Shown here in pieces: positions 10,335 through 19,757 of a stretch of 64,000 nt of DNA. Location of the stretch: NCBI GenBank assembly GCA_902555055.1, contig CACDQN010000002.1, positions 1-64,000 of the forward strand, in the 5' to 3' direction. The stretch is from an uncultured Candidatus Actinomarina sp. GTDB taxonomy: Bacteria; Actinomycetota; Acidimicrobiia; Actinomarinales; Actinomarinaceae. The notes beneath the pieces were generated by a model. That model was not told the origin of the DNA. It saw only the letters and a list, made by a program, of their open reading frames with translations, and did no database searches. A program made the translations under genes and the position numbers. How positions within the stretch are numbered: position 1 is the stretch's first letter; the number at the start of each line of letters is the position of its first letter.

Positions 10335-10874
10335 TTATTTCAGTTTGTAAGCTACCCCTATTGCCATTATCGATTTAATTACATCACCGATTATGAAAGG
10401 TAGTACACCTATAGTGATTGCATTTGATACTGTTACATTAAGAATAAGTATAAGGCCAACTACTCCACAAATATAAATCAGAACTGAACCAAGTGCTATT
10501 CCAAGTATCGGTTTATTTGCAAACCTGCCTATTACATTAGCTGCTAAAAAGAAACCAATAATATATCCAATTGTTGGACTTTTTAAGATTGCTAGTCCAG
10601 CTACTCCTGCAGAAAAAAAAGGTAGACCAGACATCCCAATAAATAAGTACATCAGCATACTCACAGCACCAAATGTACTTCCTAACACTAAACCAGCGAG
10701 GAGTACTACAAAGGTTTGTCCAGTTATAGGCACTGGAGAAATAGGTATTACAACTCTAATCTGGGCACTTAATGCTGTAATTATTGCAAATCCTAAAGAA
10801 AGAAATAAATTTCTAGTAAGACTTCCTTTTTCAACCCAACTTATTGCAATGTTCTTAGAGGGGAATGTTTCCAT
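10335..10874 (-). CDS. bioY: BioY-type biotin transporter substrate-specific component
   Basis: 179-aa hydrophobic ORF with PISPVPITGQTFVVLLAGLVLG, a BioY hallmark. Confidence 0.88.
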   Translation of the reverse strand: METFPSKNIAISWVEKGSLTRNLFLSLGFAIITALSAQIRVVIPISPVPITGQTFVVLLAGLVLGSTFGAVSMLMYLFIGMSGLPFFSAGVAGLAILKSPTIGYIIGFFLAANVIGRFANKPILGIALGSVLIYICGVVGLILILNVTVSNAITIGVLPFIIGDVIKSIMAIGVAYKLK

Positions 10875-12348
10875 GTTTATCTCCTAACTCACCTTTGTTT
10901 ATTAAATCTTTAAAAGAATCTATAACAATTTTTCTTGTTTCACTTGGTTTTATAATATTATCAATCAGTCCTAATTGAGCTGCAATATCAGGATTACTGA
11001 ACTTCTCATTGTATTCTTCAACCAATCTTGCTTTGTGTGATTCTTTATCTTCTGCAGCAGCAAGTTCTCTTCTATGGATTATATCAACTGCACCTTCTGC
11101 TCCCATAACTGCAATCTCACCACTAGGCCATGCAAATAATTTATCAGCACCAAGGCCTATTGAATCCATAACTATGTAGGCACCCCCATAGGCTTTTCTC
11201 ACAACAACACATACTCTTGGAACAGTTGCTTCTGAATATGCATACAACAATTTTGCACCGCTTCTTATTATTCCGCCGTGTTCTTGTTCTACCCCAGGAA
11301 GAAATCCAGGAACATCTACTAATGTTAAAAGTGGTACATTAAATGCATCACAGAACCTAACAAATCTGGCTGCTTTTTCTGATGCTTTAATATCCAATAC
11401 ACCAGCAAGCTCCATTGGTTGATTTGCAATAATACCTAGGGTGTTTCCATTCATTCTTGCAAAACTAGTAATAATATTTGGAGCATAGTTGCTCTGTATT
11501 GGATAATGTTCACCGTCATCAACAATATCTGAAATAATTTTCTCCATATCGTACGGTTGATTTCTATTTTCTGGAACAAAAGAATCTAACGACTCAATCA
11601 TTCTTGTTGATTCATCTTCAGTTATAAACATCGGTGGTTTTTGAGAAGATGACTGAGGTAAAAAACTCATTAAGTATCTAACTTCTTCAAAAGCTTGATT
11701 TTCAGATTCACAAATTTGATGAGAGACTCCAGACTTAGTTCCATGAGCTTCAACCCCACCAAGTTCTTCAAAAGTAACATCCTCTCCGGTTACAGTCTTT
11801 ACAACAGCAGGTCCAGTCACGTATAATTGTCCAATTTCTTGGACTTGAAAAATAAAGTCGGTAAGTGCCGGGCTATAGACAGCTCCTCCAGCAGATGGTC
11901 CTACAACAATTGATATCTGTGGAATTTTTCCTGATGCTTCAACATTCTTTTTAAATATCTGCGCATATCCAAAAAGTGAAGAAATTCCTTCCTGTATTCT
12001 TGCTCCACCTGAGTCTTTGATTCCAATTATCGGTGCCCTCGCCTCTAATGCATGGTCCATAATTTTTAGAATTTTTTTAGCAACAACTTCGCCAAGACTT
12101 CCGCCCATAACTGAGAAGTCTTCACTAAATACAAAAACAGGTCTTCCGTGTATCGTTCCCGTACCTGTAATAACTGCTTCACCTTCAGGATTCTCCTCGG
12201 ATGCAACATGTTGATCTATCTCTGAAAATGAACCCTCATCTAATAGAAGTTCTACCCTTTCATACGCAGTTAATTTACCCTTTGGGTGCTGTACTTTTTT
12301 GGCTTTTTCATTACGAATTTCAGCTAAATTTTCGTCTGACATGCCCAT
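10855..12348 (-). CDS. Acyl-CoA (acetyl/propionyl-CoA) carboxylase beta chain, carboxyltransferase
   Basis: GGARIQEG, GPSAGGAVYSPA and DVPGFLPGVEQEHGGIIRSGAKLLYAYSEATVP motifs. Confidence 0.93.
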   Translation of the reverse strand: MGMSDENLAEIRNEKAKKVQHPKGKLTAYERVELLLDEGSFSEIDQHVASEENPEGEAVITGTGTIHGRPVFVFSEDFSVMGGSLGEVVAKKILKIMDHALEARAPIIGIKDSGGARIQEGISSLFGYAQIFKKNVEASGKIPQISIVVGPSAGGAVYSPALTDFIFQVQEIGQLYVTGPAVVKTVTGEDVTFEELGGVEAHGTKSGVSHQICESENQAFEEVRYLMSFLPQSSSQKPPMFITEDESTRMIESLDSFVPENRNQPYDMEKIISDIVDDGEHYPIQSNYAPNIITSFARMNGNTLGIIANQPMELAGVLDIKASEKAARFVRFCDAFNVPLLTLVDVPGFLPGVEQEHGGIIRSGAKLLYAYSEATVPRVCVVVRKAYGGAYIVMDSIGLGADKLFAWPSGEIAVMGAEGAVDIIHRRELAAAEDKESHKARLVEEYNEKFSNPDIAAQLGLIDNIIKPSETRKIVIDSFKDLINKGELGDKHGNIPL

Positions 12349-12407
12349 CTTTCCTGTTTATTGTTAATGTATGTATTTGACCTATATATATGTAAAGAAG
12401 TAACAAC

Positions 12408-13064
12408 ATGAAAACCTTTTTTTTCGATTCCATTTACAATACTCAGGAATTTGCACTAAAAGAATTAAGTTCCGAACCAATTTTTGTTACTAGTTTTTCT
12501 CAAAAAAAAGGAAAAGGAACATCCAATAGAGAATGGCTGAATGCTGACCAGGCAATAGCATGTTCACTTGCCTTATTTGAAGAGCATATAAAAATATCCC
12601 ACACGCTTATTCCATTAGTAGCTGGTTTTGCATTTGTAAAAGTTTTTCAAGACATTGACCTAACACTGAAATGGCCGAACGATATCATTTTAAATGAAAA
12701 AAAAGTTGGTGGTATTTTAGTTGAAAAAGTACAAGATAAAATTTGTATTGGAATGGGCGTCAACTACTTTTGGGAAACCCCTCCAGTTCCAAATGCAGGC
12801 TCTATATTTAATGCCTTTCAAGATGAGACCAAATTAAAAGATGATGCTAAAAATTGGGCCACGCAACTTGAAGAGATAATTAAGAAAAATAAATTTGATC
12901 TTAATGAGTACAAGTCACGATTACAGACGATAGGAAAATTAGTTGAGTACCCAGAGGGTAGAGGTTGGGCAGAAGACGTTAATGAAGATGGGTCCTTGAG
13001 AATTAAAACAGTTGATGAAAAGACTATAAATTTAACGTCTCCCTTAATTACAGAGGTAAATTAG
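12408..13064 (+). CDS. birA: Biotin--protein ligase without an N-terminal HTH domain
   Basis: KGKGTSNREW, LKWPNDI and KVGGILVE motifs. Confidence 0.88.
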   Translation: MKTFFFDSIYNTQEFALKELSSEPIFVTSFSQKKGKGTSNREWLNADQAIACSLALFEEHIKISHTLIPLVAGFAFVKVFQDIDLTLKWPNDIILNEKKVGGILVEKVQDKICIGMGVNYFWETPPVPNAGSIFNAFQDETKLKDDAKNWATQLEEIIKKNKFDLNEYKSRLQTIGKLVEYPEGRGWAEDVNEDGSLRIKTVDEKTINLTSPLITEVN

Positions 13065-13088
13065 TTATCATTAACATGCAGGAAATAA

Positions 13089-15179
13089 ATGAAACAATTA
13101 GTAGTTGAAAAAAACAACCCCGATCCTATTCTTCTAGATACACCTATTCCAAAACCTGGTCCCGGAGAAGTATTAATTAAAAATCATTACTCAGTTGTAT
13201 CTTCTGGAACAGAGTTAGCTGCAATTGAGGTTGCGAATACTTCTGTTGGAGAAAAACTTCAAAATAGTTCAAATATTGAAAAAGGTCTTAATTTATTAAA
13301 AAATGATGGTGTAAAAGCGGTGTGGAATGCAGTATTTCCAAAAAACTTAATTCCACTTCAACTTGGCTACAGTTCAGCAGGAGAAGTTGTACAAACTGGT
13401 AAAGGTGTAAGTGGTTTTCATGTAGGAGATATGGTTGTATCAAATGGTAATCATGCAGAATACGTATCCGTTAATCAGAATCTTTGTGTACGCATTCCAG
13501 ATAATACTGATATAAAAGAATCTGCATTTACAGTACTTGGAAGTATAGCTTTACATGGCCTTAGGCTTTCTGAGACTAGCTTAGGTTCAAAAGTTGTTGT
13601 AATAGGTTTAGGAATTGTAGGACAGTTGGTTTGCAGGCTAGCTGAAGCCCAGGGCTCTGAAGTAATTGGTATTGATCCAGATGAAAAAAGAATAGAAGGA
13701 AATAAAAATTACTTTACTTCTATTGACAAAGCAAGCATTCAAGATGTTGATTCTGTAATAATTACAGCAGCTACATCAAGTAACGAACCTATTGAAGTGG
13801 CTACTAAAATTGCTAGAAACAAAGCAAAAATTGTTGTAGTGGGTGATATACCTTTAAATATTTCTAGAAATGAATTTTATTATAAAGAGTTAGAACTTGT
13901 TGTATCGAAATCATACGGACCTGGACGCTATGACAAACAGTATGAAGTTTTAGGGAAAGACTATCCAATTGAGTATGTAAGATGGACGGAAAATAGAAAT
14001 TTTGAAGCCTTTATAAAACTTTTATCTCAAGGTCAGATACATCTTCTTGATCTTGTATCTGAGGAAGTAAGTTTCGATGAGGCTCCTTCTGTTTACAAGA
14101 AATTTACCGAGGAGACTAAGCCTCTATCAGTAGTTTTAAGATACGATATTAAATCTGAGCCAAAAATTGAATTCACACCAGATATAGATCTGGAACCTAG
14201 AACTAGCAAGGTAAATTTGGGTATATTAGGTGCAGGTAATTTTGCTTCAACTACAATAATGCCCATTCTTAAAGAATTAAAAAAAGACTGCCAAGTATTG
14301 GGTGTAGCTTCTTCTACTGGATTATCTGCTCAATCTTTAGCAACTAATTTTAAAATCAAAAATAAATACACAACAGAGGAGGAAATTCTTAGCTCACCTG
14401 AGATAGATGCTGTGCTGATACTAACGCCACACTTCAATCATGCAGAACTTGTCATAAAAGCATTAAGTAAAGGTAAAGCTATCTATGTTGAAAAACCCCT
14501 AGCATTAACAAGTGACTCTTTAGTGGAAATAGAAGAGGCTATATATAATGCCGATAATCCAAAGTTATTTATTGGTTTTAATAGAAGATTCTCCGAAGCA
14601 ACTCAGTTTATAAAACAAAAATTAATTCAAAATCCAGCAAACTCTATATCTTTTAGATTTAGTGTTCCCCCATTAGATAAAGATCACTGGACAAACATAA
14701 AAGAAATTGGCGGTGGAAGAGTTGTTGGTGAAGCTATCCATGCAATTGACCTTGCTTGTTATTTGTTTGATTCATTGCCTCAAAGTATTTCCTCATCTGC
14801 ACCAATTGATAAGGAAAATAATGAAGTGAATGAAAACCAAGTGTTTATTAATGTAAATTTTACTAATGGTTCCCATGCATCTATTCAGTATTTTTCAGAA
14901 ACAAACCAAAGTCTTGGTAAAGAGAGAATAGAAGTTCATGGAAGTGGAAATTCTTATATTGTTGAAGATTTTCAGCTACTTAGATATTTAGAAGGAAATC
15001 AAGATAAGAGTAAAGTATTCTCATCTGGCAAAGGGCATAAAGAGTCATTACAAATATTTTTAGATTATGTTAAAAATAATTCTGAAAATCCATTTACTTG
15101 GCTTGAGTTAAAGTCAATATCTAGAGCAGGTATTTATGCTCAAGATTATATGAACTCTGGCCAACAACATTCTGTATAA
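13089..15179 (+). CDS. Bi-domain oxidoreductase: zinc-type alcohol dehydrogenase fused to Gfo/Idh/MocA dehydrogenase
   Basis: 696 aa; N-terminal MDR fold with GLGIVGQLVCRLAEAQG; C-terminal GILGAGNFASTTIMPIL and YVEKPLALT. Confidence 0.88.
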   Translation: MKQLVVEKNNPDPILLDTPIPKPGPGEVLIKNHYSVVSSGTELAAIEVANTSVGEKLQNSSNIEKGLNLLKNDGVKAVWNAVFPKNLIPLQLGYSSAGEVVQTGKGVSGFHVGDMVVSNGNHAEYVSVNQNLCVRIPDNTDIKESAFTVLGSIALHGLRLSETSLGSKVVVIGLGIVGQLVCRLAEAQGSEVIGIDPDEKRIEGNKNYFTSIDKASIQDVDSVIITAATSSNEPIEVATKIARNKAKIVVVGDIPLNISRNEFYYKELELVVSKSYGPGRYDKQYEVLGKDYPIEYVRWTENRNFEAFIKLLSQGQIHLLDLVSEEVSFDEAPSVYKKFTEETKPLSVVLRYDIKSEPKIEFTPDIDLEPRTSKVNLGILGAGNFASTTIMPILKELKKDCQVLGVASSTGLSAQSLATNFKIKNKYTTEEEILSSPEIDAVLILTPHFNHAELVIKALSKGKAIYVEKPLALTSDSLVEIEEAIYNADNPKLFIGFNRRFSEATQFIKQKLIQNPANSISFRFSVPPLDKDHWTNIKEIGGGRVVGEAIHAIDLACYLFDSLPQSISSSAPIDKENNEVNENQVFINVNFTNGSHASIQYFSETNQSLGKERIEVHGSGNSYIVEDFQLLRYLEGNQDKSKVFSSGKGHKESLQIFLDYVKNNSENPFTWLELKSISRAGIYAQDYMNSGQQHSV

Positions 15180-15182
15180 CTC

Positions 15183-15992
15183 ATGACCCAGGACTTTGAC
15201 ATACACATATTAAAAAGTGCAATATATGATGCTGCATCAGCAATTAAAGAATTAAAAGAAGGTGTTGAGGTATTTTCGAAACTGCACGAGGTTGATTTAG
15301 TCACAGAGGCAGATTTAAAATCGGAAGAGATTTTAATAAACGCTATTACAAAGCACTTCCCAAATGATGGAATTATTTCTGAAGAATCGGAAACAATTAA
15401 TTCTGACGCACCAAGAATTTGGGTAATTGATCCTCTCGATGGCACTGTAAATTATACAAATAATATTCCACAGGTTGCTATTACCTTGATGCTTTTAGAA
15501 GAAAACCAACCTACCCAGGTATATGTTTTAGATATTTATAACAATATTTTATACGAAGGGTATAAAGATAATGGTGCATATAAAAATGGAAAAAAATTAG
15601 AGATTGTAAAAAAAACTACAATGCAGAAAGCAATAGTGGCTACAGGTTTTCCATATGACAGAGTTAATAATTCCGAACAATACATAACTACTTTTGAAGC
15701 AGTATTGAGATCCTGTGGTGGAGTAAGAAGATTTGGAAGTGCCGCATTAGATGTGTGTTGGATAGCTGATAATAAGTTTGATGCTTATTTTGAATTTTTT
15801 ATGAAACCATGGGACACACTTGGAGCTAGTTTAATTTTGAAAGAAGCTGGTGGAAAAGTAGTTGATGAAAAAGATAAATTTCCAACTACAGCATCAAATT
15901 TACTAGTAGCTTCAAATATTGGTATTCATGATGAGTTTAAAAATATAGTTTTTTCGAATATAAATAAAGATTTAAAAATACGTTTTAATTGA
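15183..15992 (+). CDS. Inositol monophosphatase family protein
   Basis: ISEES and WVIDPLDGTVNY motifs; MKPWDTLGASLILKEAGG. Confidence 0.9.
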   Translation: MTQDFDIHILKSAIYDAASAIKELKEGVEVFSKLHEVDLVTEADLKSEEILINAITKHFPNDGIISEESETINSDAPRIWVIDPLDGTVNYTNNIPQVAITLMLLEENQPTQVYVLDIYNNILYEGYKDNGAYKNGKKLEIVKKTTMQKAIVATGFPYDRVNNSEQYITTFEAVLRSCGGVRRFGSAALDVCWIADNKFDAYFEFFMKPWDTLGASLILKEAGGKVVDEKDKFPTTASNLLVASNIGIHDEFKNIVFSNINKDLKIRFN

Positions 15993-15995
15993 TAG

Positions 15996-16068
15996 CGGCC
16001 TCGGCAGGATTCGAACCTGCGACACCAGGTTTAGGAAACCTGTGCTCTATCCCCTGAGCTACGAGGCC
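15996..16068 (-). tRNA. tRNA-Arg (CCU anticodon)
   Basis: Reverse complement GGCCTCGTAGCTCAGGGGATAGAGCACAGGTTTCCTAAACCTGGTGTCGCAGGTTCGAATCCTGCCGAGGCCG folds as a cloverleaf. Confidence 0.96.
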
Positions 16069-16076
16069 AATTAAAT

Positions 16077-16097
16077 TTTGATACTATTAGTATCAAA
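16077..16097. promoter_or_regulatory. Inverted repeat TTTGATACT-ATT-AGTATCAAA between tRNA-Arg and the ABC exporter
   Basis: 9-bp arms read directly. Confidence 0.6.
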
Positions 16098-16122
16098 TTA
16101 GATTTCGGCTTATAGGTACATT

Positions 16123-17094
16123 ATGTTAGCAGTAGACGTTAAAAATATTAAGAAAACTTTTATCAGTAAAAAAGACACTGTAGAAGCTGTTAAAGATGTT
16201 AGTTTTCAAGTCAAACAAGGTGAAATTTTTGGATTGCTAGGTCCAAATGGAGCTGGTAAATCTACAACAATTTTAATGCTTACAACACTCTTAAGTATCA
16301 CTGAAGGAAATGCATCCATATTAGGAATAGATGTTGCAACTAAAGATAAAGAAGTAAGAGAGAAAATAGGGGTAGCACTTCAAGACACAGGTATAGATAA
16401 TCTTCTTACGGGTCGGGAACTCTTTTTCACAACTTGTAGACTATGGGGATATTCAAAAAAAGATTCTGAAGTGAGAACTAATGAACTACTGAATCTTGTA
16501 GGCTTGATAGAAGCTGCAGATAGAAGAGTAAAAACTTATTCAGGTGGCATGAAGCGAAGGCTAGACCTTGGTTTGAGCTTAGTTCACTCTCCTGAGGTTC
16601 TTTTTTTAGATGAGCCAACAACAGGTCTAGATCCAGGATCAAGAAGAGTTTTGTGGGATGAAATTAAAAGACTTCGTGATAATGGAGTAACAGTTATTCT
16701 CACAACACAGTACCTCGAGGAAGCTGATGAATTAGCTGATAGAATTGCAATCATCAATGAAGGTTTGGTTGTTGCTGAAGGTACCTCAGATGAATTAAAA
16801 GCAAGTATAGGTGGAGATGTAATAACTTTTGCATTTGATAGTGATGATGATTTAGAAAATGCAAAGAATATATTAAGCAATACAGTTCAGGAAAAAAATG
16901 AATTAAGACTTACAGTCGAAGATGGCGCATCAAAAATTCCTGGGTATTTAAAAGATCTTACTGGCCAAGGTGTAGAAGTAAGTTCTGTCTCAGCAAATAA
17001 ACCAACTCTTGATGATGTTTTTCTTGAAGTAACTGGATACAGATTAGAAGGCTCAGAAGAAAGTCCAACTCCAGATGAAGAGAGTGATAGATAA
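16123..17094 (+). CDS. ABC transporter ATP-binding protein (DrrA-like)
   Basis: Walker A GPNGAGKST, signature YSGGMKRRLDLG, Walker B LFLDEPTTGLD. Confidence 0.93.
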   Translation: MLAVDVKNIKKTFISKKDTVEAVKDVSFQVKQGEIFGLLGPNGAGKSTTILMLTTLLSITEGNASILGIDVATKDKEVREKIGVALQDTGIDNLLTGRELFFTTCRLWGYSKKDSEVRTNELLNLVGLIEAADRRVKTYSGGMKRRLDLGLSLVHSPEVLFLDEPTTGLDPGSRRVLWDEIKRLRDNGVTVILTTQYLEEADELADRIAIINEGLVVAEGTSDELKASIGGDVITFAFDSDDDLENAKNILSNTVQEKNELRLTVEDGASKIPGYLKDLTGQGVEVSSVSANKPTLDDVFLEVTGYRLEGSEESPTPDEESDR

Positions 17095-17891
17095 TGGAAT
17101 CAAACAGGTCTTTTCTAGTACAGTTGCAAATCTTGACAAAAAGAATGGTTTTTAGAGTAATAAGGCGACCATTAGCTGAATTACCCAATTTAATTATTTC
17201 AGCATTTTTCTTATTTGTTTATGATGGTGCTCTTGGAGGAGTCTTTGGTGGAGCTGCTAGTGGAACACCTTTTGATTTTGCTAAAGGGAATTTTGTTAAT
17301 TTTATACTTCCAGTCTCTATTGTTTCAGCTTCTTTAAGTGGTGCTGCCTCAGGAATTTATTTAGTGGAGGATATTGAATCTGGTGTTTTTAAAAGATATC
17401 AAAGTATGCCGATTTCACGATGGGCTATTATTTTAGCCCCAATGAATGTAGGTGCTTTTAGAGTCTTGGTCCAATCTAGTCTTATTTTGGGAATTGGAAA
17501 ATTTATAGGTGCAGATCCTGCTGTTGGAAATATAGGATTTTTAATTGTATTGTCACTAGCATTTATTTGGGGAATGGGATTTGCTGGATATTCTGTAGCT
17601 GCAGGAGTCAAATCAGGTTCTTCTCAGGGAGCTCAAGCTGCTACATTTTTATTTTTCCCCGCTATCTTTCTTGCTCCAACTTTTGTTCCTCGAGAAGCTT
17701 TAAAAGGATGGTTAGAAACTGCTGCTGCATACAACCCAACAACATATGTAATTGAATCTATGAGGTCAGTAATGGTAGATGGATGGGAATTAGAAGTCTT
17801 ATTTAGAGGATATTTATCTGCAGGTATATTCGCAGCAATTACCCTAACTTTTGCTGTTATTTCAGCTAGAAAAGCTACAGAAAAAGCATAA
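17094..17891 (+). CDS. ABC-2 type transporter permease (DrrB-like)
   Basis: Hydrophobic ORF overlapping the ATPase stop; NPTTYVIESMR motif. Confidence 0.88.
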   Translation: MESNRSFLVQLQILTKRMVFRVIRRPLAELPNLIISAFFLFVYDGALGGVFGGAASGTPFDFAKGNFVNFILPVSIVSASLSGAASGIYLVEDIESGVFKRYQSMPISRWAIILAPMNVGAFRVLVQSSLILGIGKFIGADPAVGNIGFLIVLSLAFIWGMGFAGYSVAAGVKSGSSQGAQAATFLFFPAIFLAPTFVPREALKGWLETAAAYNPTTYVIESMRSVMVDGWELEVLFRGYLSAGIFAAITLTFAVISARKATEKA

Positions 17892-17948
17892 ATACTGCTT
17901 TGAGTAGTAATTAAAATTTATTACTCTATATAATTCGTAAGGATAAAT

Positions 17949-18632
17949 ATGGAAGCAAATTTAAAAGCAACAGTAAGAGAAAGCATAGGCTCTGGAGAAT
18001 CGAGGCGTCTCAGGAATGATGGCTTACTTCCAGCAGTAGTTTATGGTCTTGGCATGGAGCCAGTTTCTATAGCTGTGAGTGCACGTGAATTTACCAATGC
18101 TCTTAAAACTGAAGCTGGATCTAACGTAATTTTAAATTTAGAAATTGGAAAAAAGAAATACACAACACTTGCAAGAGAGATTCAAAGACATCCATATAAA
18201 AATGAATTTTTACACATTGATTTAATTCAAATTGACTTAACACAAAAAGTAGAGGCTAATGTCCAAATTAACTTCCTTGGGACTCCTGTAGGAGTAAAAG
18301 ATGAAGGCGGACTAGTTCAGACTATTAATTCTACAATTACTGTTTCGACACTACCTTCTTCGATTCCTTCATCTCTTGATTTAGATATCTCTGAACTTAA
18401 TGTTGGTGAAAATGCCACTGTTTTAGATGTTAAACTTCCAGAAGGGGTTGAATTAGCATCTGAAGATGATGATTCAATCTTGGTAACGATTACACTACCT
18501 AGAGCTGCGGTAGAAGAAGAAGAAGAGATAGAAGGTCTCGAAGGTGAAGAGCTTGAAGGAGAAGAAGGAGCCGAAGGTGAGTCTTCTGAAGAAAATGCTG
18601 GGGAAGAGTCCTCAGATGAATCTGGAGAATAG
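17949..18632 (+). CDS. rplY: 50S ribosomal protein L25/Ctc with acidic C-terminal tail
   Basis: L25/TL5 family similarity: RESIGSGESRRLRNDGLLPAVVYG, HIDLIQIDL. Confidence 0.92.
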   Translation: MEANLKATVRESIGSGESRRLRNDGLLPAVVYGLGMEPVSIAVSAREFTNALKTEAGSNVILNLEIGKKKYTTLAREIQRHPYKNEFLHIDLIQIDLTQKVEANVQINFLGTPVGVKDEGGLVQTINSTITVSTLPSSIPSSLDLDISELNVGENATVLDVKLPEGVELASEDDDSILVTITLPRAAVEEEEEIEGLEGEELEGEEGAEGESSEENAGEESSDESGE

Positions 18633-19215
18633 TAAAACTCTTTTAGTTGGTCTTTGGAACCCCCACTCAAAATATTCAAAGACTAGGCATAATATTGGTG
18701 CAGACATCCTTGAACGACTTATTGTTCAAAATTCATTAGAAATTAAGCTAGATAAGTCTGGAATGTATAAATCTGGAACTTTAATAATTGAAGAAAATAG
18801 AGTTGATCTACTTATGCCTATGGTTTCAATGAATAAATCTGGTGAAGCAGTAAAAGCGTATTTAAAATATAAAGAGGTTTCGCCTGAAAACATTCTGGTA
18901 ATTCATGATGACATTGATTTAGCATTTGGCAGACTGAGGCTTAAGAAGGGAAGTTCCCATGGGGGTCATAATGGTATTAAGTCAATCAACTCTCATCTTG
19001 GTACTATTGAATATTTTAGATTAAAAGTTGGTGTTGGAAGACCGCCAAAAGATATAGACCCCGCAGCTTTTGTACTTTCAAAGTTTTATAATAATGAGAC
19101 AGAAGAAGTAGATTTCTTAATTGAAGATTCTGCTGATATTCTGAAAACTTTTGTAATTGATAAAGAAGCAGCTATAAAAGAAGCTTCCGAGAGACGAATA
19201 ATTGATGTGGTTTAA
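18616..19215 (+). CDS. pth: Peptidyl-tRNA hydrolase (start trimmed from the 18544 ORF)
   Basis: LLVGLWNPHSKYSKTRHNIGAD, HDDIDLAFGRLRLKKGSSHGGHNGIKSI. Confidence 0.92.
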   Translation: MNLENSKTLLVGLWNPHSKYSKTRHNIGADILERLIVQNSLEIKLDKSGMYKSGTLIIEENRVDLLMPMVSMNKSGEAVKAYLKYKEVSPENILVIHDDIDLAFGRLRLKKGSSHGGHNGIKSINSHLGTIEYFRLKVGVGRPPKDIDPAAFVLSKFYNNETEEVDFLIEDSADILKTFVIDKEAAIKEASERRIIDVV

Positions 19216-19757
19216 TGAAGCAATATATACCTGATTTACTTGCGATATTTAGAATTATTTCTGCGCCTGTAATTTTGTACCTAATTTTACTAGACGGTTC
19301 AAATGAAGGCTTGATGTTAATTCCAGCAATAATTGCATTTATTGCTGCATGGACAGATTTTTTTGATGGAAGATTAGCAAGAAAATGGAATGTCACTTCT
19401 AAAACAGGTGCTTTTCTTGATACAATTGCAGACAAAATATTTATAACCTTTATTTTTATTGGCTTTACTTATATAGATAGAGTAAGTATTTGGATAACAA
19501 CTTTGTTAATTGTTAGGGAGTTTATTATCACAGGTCTAAGAGGTCTAGCTGGAAATGAAGGTATTATGATTCCGCCAAGTAAATTTGGTAAAGCTAAAGC
19601 AAGCCTTCAGTTTTGGGCTGTAGGGTTTGTAATGATGGATTTTTCATTTAGTATCCTAAGTTTTGATATTGCTGACTTAATTGTCCTACACGCATTAATT
19701 TTTTCTTATATTTCTGGTTATCAATATATTTCAGGTTATATCCAAAAAACTAAATGA
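19215..19757 (+). CDS. pgsA: CDP-diacylglycerol--glycerol-3-phosphate 3-phosphatidyltransferase
   Basis: CDP-alcohol phosphatidyltransferase motif DFFDGRLARKWNVTSKTGAFLDTIADK. Confidence 0.9.
   Translation: MKQYIPDLLAIFRIISAPVILYLILLDGSNEGLMLIPAIIAFIAAWTDFFDGRLARKWNVTSKTGAFLDTIADKIFITFIFIGFTYIDRVSIWITTLLIVREFIITGLRGLAGNEGIMIPPSKFGKAKASLQFWAVGFVMMDFSFSILSFDIADLIVLHALIFSYISGYQYISGYIQKTK

Noticed and set aside
16584-16880. 98-aa minus-strand ORF opposite the DrrA-like ATPase (also 16958-17188, 17399-17611)
   Set aside because: Antisense to a conserved ABC ATPase and permease; no independent support.
17902-17926. Weak inverted repeat (GAGTAGTAA/TTATTACTC region) before rplY
   Set aside because: Imperfect, AT-rich and without a clear T-tract; not strong enough to call a terminator.
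18317-18679. 120-aa Ser-rich minus ORF opposite L25
   Set aside because: Ser-rich translation is the reverse of the acidic Glu-rich L25 tail (GAA repeats).
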